A stretch of DNA of 64,000 nt, taken from positions 140,595 to 204,594 of the forward strand of contig JAJAGP010001328.1 of NCBI GenBank assembly GCA_025084515.1, written 5' to 3'. Below, piece by piece: positions 1-19,254 of the stretch (positions are counted from its first letter, which is position 1; every line of letters begins with the position of its first letter). The stretch is from Ancistrus triradiatus. Its lineage: Eukaryota; Chordata; Actinopteri; Siluriformes; Loricariidae. The translations under genes were made by a program, and so were the position numbers. The notes under the pieces were generated by a model. The model had not been told where the DNA came from, did not search any database, and saw only the letters and a program-made list of their open reading frames with translations.

Positions 1-318
1 TTTTGAATTTGCATTTAGCCTTAGAACTGATATAGTCTTACAATCCAGCTATTTGTGGGTTGAGGATCTAGGTCAAGGGCCCAACTTGGCAGTGCTAGGA
101 CTTGAACCGTGGCCCTTCTGGTTCATAGCTTTGTACGGTAACCGAGCTGCTCAGGCCCACAAAATTAATAGACTGCCTAATTTTTTTTTAAGCTTGGTAA
201 TAGGGTTCTTCTGTGCTGAACGTTATGATCCTACTTGTTTTTAAACGCATCTCCTTGCACCACGTTGCCCTTGTTACTCAGATTTAATCCACAGACTATG
301 TAGTTAATGTAATATAAC

Positions 319-590
319 TGCTATTTAGCAGACGACCTTATCCAGAGCAACTTGCAACTGATACAACTTTAGAATCCAAGCAGTTGTGGGGTAAAATCCT
401 TGCTCAAGGCCCCAGAAGTGGCCTTTGATCCCTGGGATTGTGGACCAGAAGTTCCAGGGTACAAATCCGAACTCTGCCAAGCTGCTACTGTTGGGTCCTT
501 GAGCAAGGCCCTAATCCACAATTGCTTGGCTTGTAAGTTTGTATCAGCTGGAAGTTGCTCTGCTACGTCACTAAATATGATGTGAATGAT
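319..590. repeat. two SINE halves facing each other
   Basis: 319-419 is the SINE in minus orientation (starts at the 'atttagcagacg' tail). 424-590 is the same repeat in plus orientation ('ggaccagaagttccagggta', then the tail). The two arms could pair. A weaker minus copy lies at 14-165. The rest of 591-1230 is u2af2 intron without a recognised feature. Confidence 0.6.
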
Positions 591-1230
591 GTCAGTCTGT
601 GAGAAACACTGGACAGGTTTCAGGGGCAACTTATGAAGTTTTTAAATCAGTCAATGTGAAAAGTCCTACCTGCAGAAACAGTACTGACTGTTCCTACAAT
701 CTGAGTCGGGGTAAAAACCGAGGCGCTTTCCAAATAATTAGTTCGTGTTGCGGTGATTGTACTGTTGATGTTAACGATTCTTTCAGAGTCGCGTTATCAA
801 ATCAACGCAGCCACGACCTCAAACCTGAGCCAGCTGGTGTGTGCAGTAGAATAAGGGATAGAATTATTGCACAGTCTAAATTTTAATCACTCTCATTCTC
901 TTTCAATACAGGTGATGGTGTTAACGGCCATGGTGGGTATTGACTTGGAATGCTCAAATACACACAAACCTTTGTTTATTTTCGCTTTGTTTCCCTGATT
1001 TCTGTACAAGCCAGATATTGCTAGTTTTTGTATTTGCATTCAAAGTGTAACCTTTTCAATTTAAAGGCTTGGATAGGTCTTCTTTCTGCTGCTGCTACTG
1101 GTTCTCTCTTCCTCCACAGCATAACATTTACCTCTTGTCTAGGCTCCTTCAGCTATTTCTCTCCTTTGTAAGTGTTGTGAGAATGATTGTTGCTGTTGTG
1201 TCAATGTTAAACCCTCTTGCCTCCCATCAG

Positions 1231-8821
<7,591 letters not shown>

Positions 8822-9110
8822 ACCAGCATGGACGGCAGACCATGGAGGTAGAGGAAAATTTGGAGCAAGAGAAACCAGATGATCAGGACAAAGTAGTGGA
8901 ATGACAAAAGAAGAACCTTTTTTAAATTCAAGTGCAAGTTGGCATTTCGTGTTTTTAAGGAGGTGATGTTAAAAGCAGCGTATCGCATACAGCTATTATT
9001 TCAGTTTTTTTTTTTTTTATTGTATATTAAACTAAATTGTTAGAAGAGGAGGAATGATGATTTAATGGTCCCAGAACCGATGAATATTGACAATGGCATG
9101 AGTGTGGCGA

Positions 9111-9116
9111 AATAAA
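9111..9116 (+). terminator. u2af2 poly(A) signal
   Basis: Canonical AATAAA 290 bases after the u2af2 stop, followed by a T-rich stretch. A second AATAAA lies at 9420-9425 and may give a longer 3' UTR. Confidence 0.75.
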
Positions 9117-9419
9117 GATTTTCTTTTTTTCACATTACTCACCAAAGAGCGAGAAAAAAGAAAAGCTGTTTTGTTCTTTGATCCCTCTTCAGTCACGGTT
9201 TTCTCTGTTGGCAAGCTATTTACATTATTTCTGCTTTTCTCTCACATTTCCAGCTGTTTATCTCCAGGCATAATTTAGTTTAAACCGTGTTAGTTAATGC
9301 CCATCTTTGTCTGTTTCCTGTACACATCACTGCCTCTTATACTGGTAATGTAACTTAGTCTAGCATGGCACCTTTGTGTGTCTCTGTATGTGTGATCTTG
9401 AATATGACCCTCTTTTGAT

Positions 9420-9425
9420 AATAAA
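9420..9425 (+). terminator. distal u2af2 poly(A) signal candidate
   Basis: AATAAA about 600 bases beyond the stop, followed by TG/T-rich sequence. Use of this site is inferred. Confidence 0.4.
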
Positions 9426-9720
9426 CTTAGTGAGAATTTGAAAAATATGTTCAACACTGGAGTGCATTGTAAGCCTCTCACAGCTAGACTTATTTTAAAA
9501 TAAGATTTTTATAATTGTAAACTTATTTTTCTAAATTAAGTTATATATTATTTTAATATATTTTATATATCGTTTTACTTTTAAGTTTTAGTTTTGTGGA
9601 TTAAATGACACATTTTAAAGTAGTTTGCACCACAAATCGTTGTTAGATGTGGCTATAATTCTTTTTAATGCACAGGTATCCAGACCTGTCTTACCAGATT
9701 TATGAAAAATTGTGCGCTAC

Positions 9721-10192
9721 TAGGGCTTGACGATGAATCGAGAATTAATCAAAACATACAGATTAACTGACGTGATCTTGCCCATGTCGATTATTTTGAT
9801 TTAGTGTTTTTTTATTTTTTGTTAATACTTTTTTTTTTTTATTCTCTTAATACATTCCCCACTGTTCGTTTACAAATGCTACACAATATGAAAAAGATTC
9901 AAGAAAATGTAAAGAAGTAACATGCCATATCCTACCAAATCACAAGATTTTAATTTTTAAATGGTTGAAATATTCAATCAATAACCATAAATACTTTGGT
10001 TTCACAACAATATGCAGTCTTTCATTATAAACAAATCCTAGTTTTATAATTGAGCATATTTACTGTACAAGCCTTGTCGGGGGAAAAAAGAGGGCAAGAA
10101 AACAAAACAAAATAATATTCGTTGATTTTAATTGAGGTAAAATGTTCAATTAATCATGATATTGATTTGAGGACCAGCACTACTTGGTACTT
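9721..10192. mobile_element. possible MITE with imperfect inverted ends
   Basis: Left end 'tagggcttgacgatgaatcg' resembles the complement of the right end ('gaggaccagcactac'), with 'attaatca' words near both. The interior is AT-rich and noncoding. The class is uncertain, perhaps hAT-like. Confidence 0.4.
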
Positions 10193-10439
10193 CATGAACT
10201 CTGATGCCATGTGTTTTAGCAAGGTGTTTTTAATAGCCCTTGCATTTCTTCTTGAAGGTTAAAAACAACATATGCCGATATATTTCCAAGGCTTTAACTG
10301 TCCCCACTGTGGGACTACAAGAAACCAGAAATGATCCAGAAAAGGCAAGTGAAAAACTTCCACTGAGAATTCCACCCCAATGATATGGTAGTCTGATACT
10401 TCCAAAACACTTTGACCATCAACCTTTAAGTCTGTATTC

Positions 10440-10660
10440 TCTGCAGGATGTCATGCCTTATTGTCATTTTTGGACTCAATCATGTTTACGAGCACTGGAC
10501 CAGTTAGAAGCAAACGATACCACTGTCTCTGAAATCCTGAGAGGGAACAAGAAACTACAAGAACTGCAATATTCCACCTTTTGCTGGATCCCAGGGAATG
10601 AACAGGCAGAATGAATGGCTAGGACATCAATGGAAGAAGGGATAACCATGTGATGATCCC
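10440..10660 (+). mobile_element. non-LTR retrotransposon RNase H fragment
   Basis: The + strand reads ALDQLEANDTTVSEIL and then CWIPGNEQAE before a stop. This is the late part of an RNase H domain, where intact copies have a GHxGIxGNExAD motif. It is truncated on both sides and broken. Confidence 0.55.
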
Positions 10661-10734
10661 AATAATGGATGCATTCCAAACGATCCAAAACCAATATGAA
10701 AAATGAATGGGATGGTAAATTGCTTAAGTCAAGT

Positions 10735-11500
10735 CAGATCTATTTATATAGCGCTTTTACAATGAAGCATTGTCTCAAAGCAACTTTACAAGTTTAGATT
10801 ATCTCCTAATATCTACGTCCAATCCCAAATTGAGCAAGAATAGGCCGACAGTGGCAAGAAAAAACTCCCTAAGTGTTGTGAGGAAGAAAGCTTGGGAGGA
10901 CCAAGACTCAAAAAGGGACCCAACCTCCTTGGGCAGCGTAGATGATAAATCTAAAAATGAAACAAAAGTCATGGAGTCATATTTCAACTAAAATGTGAAA
11001 TATGCACATAGGCATTAAGTGGCCCGGGTATGATGGGGCTGGAGCTGATGACGGAAGCAGCTTGAGTGAAGCTGCAGCGGATGAACATCATGTGTGGGGC
11101 TGGAACTGGTACCAGAACACAGCTCAAAGAGAAAACAGAAAATGTAATTAGTTATTAAATAAGAGCACAGTGTCTATTAACAATCACTGATGCCACGTGT
11201 AGCATGAGACCCCGGCAGCATTAGCTGTAGCAGCATAGCTAGAAAGAGGAGAACTGGTAGATAACACAGCCAAGGTGGATCACATGAGACATCGGCAACC
11301 CCACATCTCTGATCACCATAAGGCTCTGCCCTTAGTCTAAGGCAAGGATGCACGAGTCAAGATCAAGAGGACCGAAGCCCAGTTCAGCCAGACTGCCCAC
11401 CCGACACTCCTGGCTAACGGACAAAGCAGGCAGGCCAGATATGATCTTGGTTTGAGACATTTTTCCATAGACAAGTTATGACACTTTATTTGAAATTTGG
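10735..11500 (+). repeat. dispersed fish repeat ('tatttatatagcgctttta')
   Basis: Begins with the word 'tatttatatagcgctttta', then 'gtctcaaagcaactttacaa' and 'gacagtggcaagaaaaactc'. The same words appear inverted at 24287-24500. Its far part (11335-11460) is the complement of the window's right edge (63880-64000). This suggests a LINE tail or 3' UTR family. Confidence 0.7.
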
Positions 11501-11508
11501 AGGCCATG

Positions 11509-11760
11509 TCAACAACTTGACCCTTTATCATGTTCCTCAAACCATTGCTGAGCAATTGTCACAGTGTGGCAGGGTTCATCAACCTGCTGAAAGAAACCAC
11601 TGGCTTCAGGGAATACCATGAAGGCATGTACTTGGTCTGCAGCAATATATAGGTAGGTGGTACGTATCACAGTAACATCCACATGAGTGAATAAGGTTTT
11701 CCAGCAGAACATTGCCCAGAGAATCATACTGTCGATGTTATTCACTTCACCTGCCCGTGA
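11509..11760 (-). mobile_element. Tc1/mariner-like transposase remnant
   Basis: The minus strand reads SGFFQQVDEPCHTVTIAQQW, then FEEHDK. It resembles the second catalytic-Asp region (DNAPCHT..VQEWFEEH) of Tc1/IS630-type transposases, with the aspartate motif degraded. Only a fragment. Confidence 0.5.
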
Positions 11761-11784
11761 TTTTAATGATATGGCTCATCTGTG

Positions 11785-12100
11785 AATTTCCAGTATTTAG
11801 CAGATACCCATATCTAGAGTAACTTACAAATGAGTTGAGCAGTTGAAAGGTAATATCCATGCTCACAGACCCCCCAGTGGCAGAGTTGAGATTAGAACTT
11901 ACGATTCACAGTACAGAACATTACTCACTGAGCGCATCCCATGTGTATTGGTCAAATGCATTTACATTTAGCTGACACCATCACCCAGAGCAATTTACAA
12001 CTGAGGGAAGGGCCCAACAGTGGCAGGATCAAGAATTAATATTACAACCATCTAATTTGTTGCTCAGCATTTTAACCGTTGAGGCAATCAATTACCAGGG
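11785..12100 (-). repeat. two old SINE copies in a row
   Basis: 11785-11942 and 11956-12100 both begin with the tail words 'atttagcaga' / 'catttagctga' and contain 'cagtggcag'. Both are strongly diverged. 12100-12600 holds nothing I recognise beyond AT-rich sequence. Confidence 0.5.
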
Positions 12101-12601
12101 CTGAAGTGAGTTTCCCTATATTGATGAATCTTTGAGCAACTTCGCAATGTACAAACATGCCTCTTTTCGACTTTTCCCCCCAAAGCATTCTTAATCAGGA
12201 ATTTTATGAGTATTTAAAGTACTTCACTGTTAACTCTGCCCCAATACCAACATGGCAGCAATCAAATAGTTACTTGTAGTAATTTGCATCAGTTTGGAGG
12301 ATTTAGGATTCAAGAAAATATGTAATTATCACTAAATACTGGAGTACAACATTCCATAAATCTCGCAATAGATCAGAAAACCATAAGCTTATATAGTAGT
12401 ATACTGAGCAAAATGTTTAGGCACCCTTGTACATCATTTTGTTTAAGATATTTATTTTTGACTTGACTCCTTTTGTCTTTTTTGTGAGTTAGTAAAAATG
12501 TAGAATTTAGATTGTGAACACTGTACACGTCTTTCAAAAACCTTTCATGTTGTTTAATAAATTACTTGTTACATAATAAAATTCAATAGCCTAATTTTAT
12601 A

Positions 12602-14620
12602 CAGTGCCTTGCAAAATATTCGTCCCCTTACACTGTTTCATCCTCCACCCCTTGTTTCCACATTTCAGGCCTTCAAACATAAAGAATTGAAATTGTAATT
12701 TTTTGTTAAGAATCAACAACAAGTGGGACAACAATTGTGAAGTGGAACAAAATTTATTGGATATATGAACTTGTTTTTAGAAATAAAAAACTGAAAAGGT
12801 TGGGGGGTCGTGCAAAATTAATTTCTGCCCCTTGACTCACTCCAGAAGTTCAGTGAGGATCTCTGAATGATCCATTGTTGACCTAAATGACTGATGATAC
12901 TAAATATAACCACCTGTGTGTAATCAAGTCAGGCCGTATAAATGCACATTCTCTGTGATAGTCTCAGAGTTCTGTTTAAAGCCCGCAGAGATCATCATGA
13001 AGACCAAGGAACACCCATGCAGGTCCGAGAAACTGTTTGTGGCTGGAAGTTTAAATTAGAAGCCTAATGTTTTGGAATCCACAACCGCTTTCCCCTGTTT
13101 CCTTTAGGTCCGTTCCGCGGCTCGCTTTCACCCCCCCTCTCCCGTGATCTCCCGGATATGTTTCCGCGTCTCTCCGTCATTAACTTGTTCCCTTATTCAA
13201 CTGAATAACTTCCTTACACCCTGACCCTGAACGCCACGAACAGCCTAAGCGTTCACCCAAGGGTAGCGGGGTCCCCTCGGCAGGAAATACCGGAGAATCG
13301 GCCCACGCAAGCCACGCGGCCAGAAAAATCAAACGATCGGATAACATAAAGCCAACAACCACTGCAAGGCGTGGTGTGTCCTTGCTTGAGGGCCCTTTCA
13401 GGAGGGCGAACGCAGCCACAGGGCAAAGTTCTTTCCGTGAGACCTGGCGTTTCCTTTCTTCCACACGAGGCCCCAAAGGGGACCTTATCTGCCAGATGCG
13501 TCACGATTCGTCTCCTGGGTGGGGTGCTCTTCGTTCCACGGGAAGGGCACCCTTGTCGAATGTGAGCTACTCCTTCGACTCAACCGGGTACGAAAAAGTT
13601 TCTTCGCGCCTGACTTGATTGACACAGGTCTCTCTCCCCGTCAATTCTATTCTTCGCCGTCTGCTGTGTCACCTAACGAGTGTGGACGACTTGAAGTGGG
13701 GCGAGGAACGAGGAATAGGTGGATGCTTCGGCGGCGCACAGGGCCCTCGCTTACATTTACCTGCACAATCTGGCCTTTTGGAAGAGTGGCAAGAATAAGA
13801 GCCATTTCCCCAAGTTAATCCATAAAACGTTTTGCCACAAGCACCGTGGAGACACAACCAAACATGTGAAAAGGTGCTCTGGTCAGACAAACTTTTTTTG
13901 GCACAATGCAAAACGTTGGTTTGGCCCGTAAAAGCAAACACAAAGCCTCATCACCCTGAACGCACCATCCCCCACTGTCAAACATGGTGGTGGCATCATC
14001 ATGGTTTGAGCCTGCTTTCACTCACAGGGACAGGGAAGAGGGTTAAAATTGATGGAAGATGGGATGGAGCCAAATACAGGACCATTCTGGAAGAAAACCT
14101 GTTGGAGTCTGCAAAAGACCTGAGACTGGGACGGAGATTTATCATCCAAAACATGAAGCAAAATCTACAATGGAATGGTTCACAAATAAACGTATCCAGG
14201 TGTTAGAATGGCCAAGTCAAAGTCCAGACCTGAATCCAATCGAGAATCTGTGGAAAGAGCTGAAAACTGCTGTTGACAAACGCTCTCCATCCAACCTCAC
14301 TGAGCTCGAGCTGTTTTGCAAGGAAGAATGGGCAAAAATTTCATTCTCTCGATGTGCAAAACTGATGGAGACATACCCCAAGCGACTTGCAGCTGTAATC
14401 GCAACAAAAGGTGGCGCTACGAAGTATTAACGCAAGGGGGCCGAATAATTTTATTGCTAAAAAAAGTTTCAAATATCCAATACATTTTGTTCCACTTCAC
14501 GATTGCATCCCACTTGTTGTTGATTCTTCACCAAAAAAATTACAATTTCATATCTTTATGTTTAAAGCCTGAAATGTGGCAAAAGGTTGAAAAGGGGCCG
14601 AATACTTTTGCAAGGCACTG
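12602..14620 (+). mobile_element. Tc1/mariner element, family 3, with foreign block
   Basis: Flanked by TA. The ends are inverted repeats (cagtgccttgcaaaatattc / gaatacttttgcaaggcactg). The transposase starts near ATG 12995 (MKTKEH...) and its last part is well preserved: [20 protein letters not shown], a '[19 protein letters not shown]' box holding the final Glu of DD34E, and an end at about 14430. Between them roughly 90 codons of transposase are replaced by a GC-rich block (13056-13760), so it cannot encode an active enzyme. It lies in the u2af2-cnot3 intergenic space. Confidence 0.88.
13056..13760. other. GC- and CpG-rich block of unknown origin inside the Tc1 element
   Basis: Base composition changes sharply from the AT-rich Tc1 and flanks to a CpG-rich stretch. 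Left edge follows 'gtggctggaagtttaaa'; right edge precedes 'tgcacaatctggcc'. Several short ORFs exist on both strands (the longest about 98 codons on minus), but none resembles a family I know. A solo LTR or captured host DNA are both possible. Confidence 0.6.
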
Positions 14621-14639
14621 TATATATAAAGGATGGTAA

Positions 14640-15330
14640 TGTCAGTTACAAATTTGATTTCAGTTTACTGACCTTTATGGTATTTTTGTGCAATTCAGTA
14701 ATGTTTGGTGTCATTTTTAAAGCACATTTTATTTGCAGATTTTTATTAGATTAAAACTCTTGAACTGTATTGTGTAGGCACATAACTGGGTACATAATCC
14801 TCTGATTTGAAGGAAGTGATATTTGCATTACTGCCATGGTTGAGATAACATGCATTCAGTGTTATTGCTGCCTTTCACGATGGTGAATGTGGTTAGCGAA
14901 GTTGGCTCATCTTTTTTCCTTGGAACCCCACCTAAGAGCGAGTAATTTTCCTTGGAACAACCCCAACCGGCACACACAGACCAAAGGAATAAAGTGATTG
15001 ACTGCCAATCTTGATTGGCAAAAAATACTATAAATTATAGATTTTCTTCCTTTTTTATTGGGTTCCTTTAATAGTTTTTTTTCCATTTTGGCTCCTTTTC
15101 TGTTTTCAAGACAGCTCAACATTTAGCTAAAAACAAAACATAAGGCCTATTCAAAATCTTTTTAAGTAATTTTATATAGATTTACATAGATTTTTTTCCC
15201 CAGTGAGTGTGTTAATAAAAAATTTTTTCCACATGTGGAAATTGTGTTTTGACAAACTCAGAGCAGACAAAACCTCACGCACCCCCGTGACGTTTGGGGC
15301 ACAGAGCATAGGTTGAGAACCATGGATGTT
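14640..15330. other. intergenic stretch without recognised feature
   Basis: AT-rich, no coding signal or repeat I can name. It separates the Tc1 element from a LINE 3' end. Confidence 0.5.
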
Positions 15331-15334
15331 CATC

Positions 15335-16212
15335 CCATCATGGATGTCAGCTCAGCATTTGAAGATAAACCACAGCAAAACTGAGCTGCTTTACATTCTT
15401 GCAGGAGGATCCCGTTCTCAATAGTTTGCCATCTCTCAGGTAAACTCTTCATACCCTCTGTGAATGCAAGAAACCTTGACCAAGTCATGCAGGTATTTTC
15501 TCTACAACATCAGGAAAACTCTACCTTTCCTTTCCAGGAAAGTCACCCAGGTGCTTGTTCACTCTCTTATTGTATCAAAACTAGATTACTGCAATGCTCT
15601 TCTGGCTGGTCTTCCAATGCATACAATCAGACCCCTGCAATTGTTTCAGAATGTAGAGGTTCATCTGGTTTTCAATTTACCCAAGTTTTCTCATGTCACC
15701 CCACTGCTGGTTCTCTTCTGGCTCCCTGTAGCTACCCACATCAGATTCAAAACCCTGATGCTCATCAAGCCAAAATGGAGCACCATCTTACCTAAATACT
15801 CTAATCAAACCACACTCTCTACCTCGTACTCTCCGAAACACGAGTTTGTTTGACAGGATCCTCCATGCAAGATTAAGGGAAGACAACAATCAAGACTCTT
15901 CTTCATCCTGGCACCCACGGGGTGGAATGAATGAACCACTGGATGTCCAAATGGCTGAGTCTCTTGCTGTCTTCAAACGGCGATTAAAGACTCACCTCTT
16001 CACTAAGCACCTAAGTAAAGACTGAAAATGCAACTTAAAAATGCTTATTGCAAAAAAAGGAAAAAAAAGTTTCCTTTTGTGTTATTGATTTACCCATAAC
16101 AGATTCTTCCAGATTCTGGTTGGACTGTGTTCTTGTTCTTATTTGTACTAACATGATGTTTTGTTTACGAAGAAGAACACAAAGAACTGTCTGCTAAATG
16201 CTGTAAATGTAA
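15335..16212 (+). mobile_element. LINE 3' end (L2/CR1-like reverse transcriptase C-terminus)
   Basis: Frames on + give CRYFLYNIRKTLPFLSRK, VLVHSLIVSKLDYCNALLAG and FNLPKFSHVTPLL. These are the C-terminal landmarks (thumb and beyond) of L2/CR1-type non-LTR retrotransposon polyproteins. Stops and shifts break the frame. The element ends with 'gtctgctaaatgctgtaaat' repeats, the same tail carried by the SINE copies in this window. Confidence 0.8.
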
Positions 16213-16519
16213 ACCATAGCATTAGCTTAACCAGTTACTCTAAATTGGCCTAGTGTGGGCGGGGGCAAAGTCAAGTGCTGCTATGCACCAGTTGGAATTT
16301 ACTCGGGTCATGTCAACATGGAAAGCAGACCCTGCATTGATGCAGAATAAATGCTAGGAAAGAGAGAGAATTATTGAGGTCTTTATTTATTGCTGTCAAG
16401 TTAGTGAATGATCTTAAGATAGGGTTTACGATGTTCGTTGTGTTATGATACTTTCAGGAAATCCACCCCATCCATTAAGTGGGAGCTTGGTGTTGACAGG
16501 AGTTTTGAATGTGAAATTA

Positions 16520-17510
16520 AGAGTGTTTCCTAGGGTCCCAACAGTAGTGACTTTTCAAAGCTGGGATTTCAACTCACAACCTTCTGATTCATGGTTCAGA
16601 ACCACTGAGCCCCAGTCCAAATTTGATTTCAGACAAAAATTATCCAGACAATTCAGTTTAGCAGCTGGGCTCAAGGGCCAATCAGTAGCAGACCTGAGAT
16701 TTGAACTCATAACCTTCCAATTTGTCACTTTAGGCCTTGTCAGAGACGCCACCCTGTCCCTAATTTATCAGACGCCCTTATCCAGAGCAACATACGGGTG
16801 TACTCACACTAGGCAATCTGTACCATGTCCAAGCATGTTTGACCCCCAGGTGTGGTTCATTTGACTAGTGTGATCGCTTGGTTGTCAGTACCATGCCTGG
16901 GTGAGGTACGCCAAACCGTGCTTAGGGACACTTGAGGAGATGAGCTTGGGCACAGTACACATGTAGTGTGATTGCTAACCATGCCCAAGCACGGAACACA
17001 AATATAACTTCAAATCATCTGCCTCCATAAAAATCTTCTTATATGTGGAGCACGAGTAGCGGAAAAGCTCTGTGCTTAGATGTGGAGCAACGAGTAGAAC
17101 TGAAAAGCTCTGTGCTGACAATCAATACATCTAGAAGGCCTATGAGAGGGCTGTGTGCCAGCGCGCCCAACACGACTTCAAAAACGACACAACGTACAAC
17201 CGTAAAGTCCACTGTGCTGTGTAAAAGTGTCGTTACTCCACCACAAAAAGTAGTATCGTAATGACGAAGCATGCTTGGGCCCAGAAAGTTTAAGCACAAT
17301 GTGAGCGCCGGCCAGCGGGGGAGTGGGTAGTGGGGACAATCGTGCTCTGTCACGGTACAAAGCAACCGGGCATAGTGTGAGCCTTCTTCAACTGAGCCGA
17401 GTATTTGGGCTCAAAGGACCAACAGTTGCAGTTTGGCAGAGATGAGATAGAAATTCACACCCTTGAAATTAGTCGCACTGAACCTCAACCGGGGAGCCAC
17501 TTACTGTATG
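16520..17510 (-). repeat. cluster of diverged SINE copies, one split by a MITE
   Basis: Partial copies at 16525-16612, 16615-16762 and 16763-16793, the last continuing at 17388-17505 ('gctcaaaggaccaacagttg'). Minus orientation, old. The interruption is the inverted-end element at 16793-17390. Confidence 0.5.
16793..17390. mobile_element. MITE with about 40-base imperfect inverted ends
   Basis: Left 'gtgtactcacactaggca' matches the complement of the right end ('gcatagtgtgagcc'), and 'tgtaccatgtccaagca' matches the complement of 'tgctctgtcacggtaca'. The interior is noncoding. It interrupts a SINE copy. Confidence 0.6.
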
Positions 17511-17744
17511 TCTCAGCGTTTAGCAGAGCTGGGCAGAGAGGAACTTTATATTTTTAGTTAACAGTCTTTCTAAAAAGCCCTACAACAGCAACTTTTTGAG
17601 CAGACCAACCTTCTTATTAATACGCCTTTACGACTGAGTCAGGCTCGATTTTTCTCCATTAAAGCGCCAGAGTTTGTACTTTGGGCTGAATTATTTGTTC
17701 TATCACCATTACCAGTGAGGTCAAGTGTGCGTTTCAATGGCCCG

Positions 17745-17935
17745 GTATACCTTTAACCTCGCAGGCTACACCAACCACCGCACAAGTCGCACGGAAGCTG
17801 TCGACCTATGCCGCTAGACGTACAAGCGTCCGCGTCCAATCACAGGCAGGCCACGAAAGGCGCCGTCCAACGGGAAGGCGGTGGGGCGGTGCCAGTGCCC
17901 ATCAGCGCCTCAGCGGAGGAGGTGTTCCTGGTGGC
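17745..17935 (+). promoter_or_regulatory. CpG-rich promoter of cnot3 (candidate)
   Basis: The only CpG-dense stretch outside the Tc1 block. Holds a CCAAT box with NF-Y-type flank (17836-17842, CCAATCA), a GC box (ggtggggcgg, 17880-17889) and a YY1-like GCCATCTTT at about 17934-17942. No TATA box. It fits a housekeeping promoter just before a good splice donor. Confidence 0.6.
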
Positions 17936-18070
17936 CATCTTTGATGCGCGAAGTGATTGTTTGGCGAATAGAAGTGATAGGAAATAAAAAATAAAGGCCG
18001 AAAAAGTTGGGAAATTGGCAACGGAACGCGAGGTGAAAGAAAGAGGAAAGGTGGAACTCAGGAAAAGCAG
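17935..18070 (+). other. cnot3: probable 5' noncoding exon of cnot3
   Basis: Purine-rich sequence without an ATG in good context, ending AAAAGCAG|GTAATA. The vertebrate gene starts with a noncoding exon, and the next recognisable cnot3 exon begins at 26566. The start is only approximate. Confidence 0.45.
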
Positions 18071-18943
18071 GTAATACGGCCCTCGTCCGGCCTGAGCATC
18101 ACTTCATTTACATGCTTCTTTTTTCTCCCTTCCTTTCTATTATTTTTTTTTTTTTACCCCGGCCAAAAAAACTGAACCGGTCGCGTATAGGCTTCAGCTC
18201 TCCACGGCATCCTGTGGCTACTCCAAATACAGGCAACCTGCTCACTTTAGAAAGTAGGTCTTCCTTCGACGGTTTTGCCCATCAGAAAGCGTGTTTTTTC
18301 CAACTCGCACACAGTTGTAGCTCTACCGCCTGAATATCAGAGAACCAAATCTGGAGAAACATGAATGTAAAGCAAGACGAGAGACGGAATTGTAGTTGTA
18401 TAGACACAGTGTTGACTCGTAGTACCGAAGCGTGAATGGGTAGCGTTAAATAACCTGTAACGTTGGTCCGCTTAATGTCAGCACAAGTCAATGCCAGTCT
18501 TCATGCAGTGGCACTTTAACATCCAGCCTGCTGCACTGATGGAACGTGGCTCGTGTTCCTCCAGACTCGAAATCCTTGTCTCTGCTCAAATGTTGCTAAA
18601 TTGCACAAAGATGCCGTGTCCTCAGATATGAAGTACGGTTTCATGGTGTGTTCCGTGACAGCTACACCTGCAGTCCTGTGCGCCCCGCTGTGCACAAATC
18701 AACATCCCCAAACTTTCGCCAAGACTGTTATTTAATCCAGTGCTGCTTTCTGGAGACACAGTTGTCTCTCCTCATAGGTGGCACAGAATGAAAATTTAAA
18801 AAGGCAAATGCTTCTCTTAATACCCGATTTCTTTTGAGAGAGCTCATTAGAACTGTACAGTGTAGTCTGGTCGTCTTCTTTTCCATTACTTTAGTCTTCT
18901 TAAGTAGAAAGCTGAACTGTTTTACTAGTTTGATGGTAAAATG

Positions 18944-19206
18944 TCAGCACAACATGGTGCAAGGCAGGAACCATCCCTAGACAGGTTGCCAGGCCCTCTC
19001 AGAACACTAACAACACACAGTTTAGAGAGACCAATTGACCTAATGCATTTTTGGGATGTGTGAGAAAACGAATAATCCGGAGGATTCCCACACGGACACA
19101 GTGAGAACATGTAAAATCCACACAGGCAGAGTGTCTACTGGGAATCAGGCTGGTGATTTCTTTGGTTGTGAGGTGATGGTGCTAACCACTTGAGCCACTG
19201 TGGTGC
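18944..19206 (-). repeat. dispersed tRNA-like fish repeat, second family
   Basis: Carries the landmarks 'cacacggacacagtgagaaca', 'gtgaggtgatggtgctaacc' and 'ttgagccactgtggtg'. Other copies: 24009-24080 (+, partial), 35730-35960 (+), 45075-45350 (-), 57845-57965 (-, partial), 60895-61165 (+). Confidence 0.65.
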
Positions 19207-19254
19207 CATTGTTTTTATGTCAGTCATAAATAATTTCAGAGTATAAAAATGCGT

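Noticed and set aside
13180..13476. 98-codon minus-strand frame in the GC-rich block
   Set aside because: Stop codons are scarce in GC-rich DNA, both strands and several frames are open, and no motif is recognisable.
13056..13760. rRNA fragment
   Set aside because: High GC suggested it, but I could not place any conserved rRNA stretch in it.
16445..16864. 139-codon + strand frame
   Set aside because: It runs through diverged SINE copies; no protein motif.
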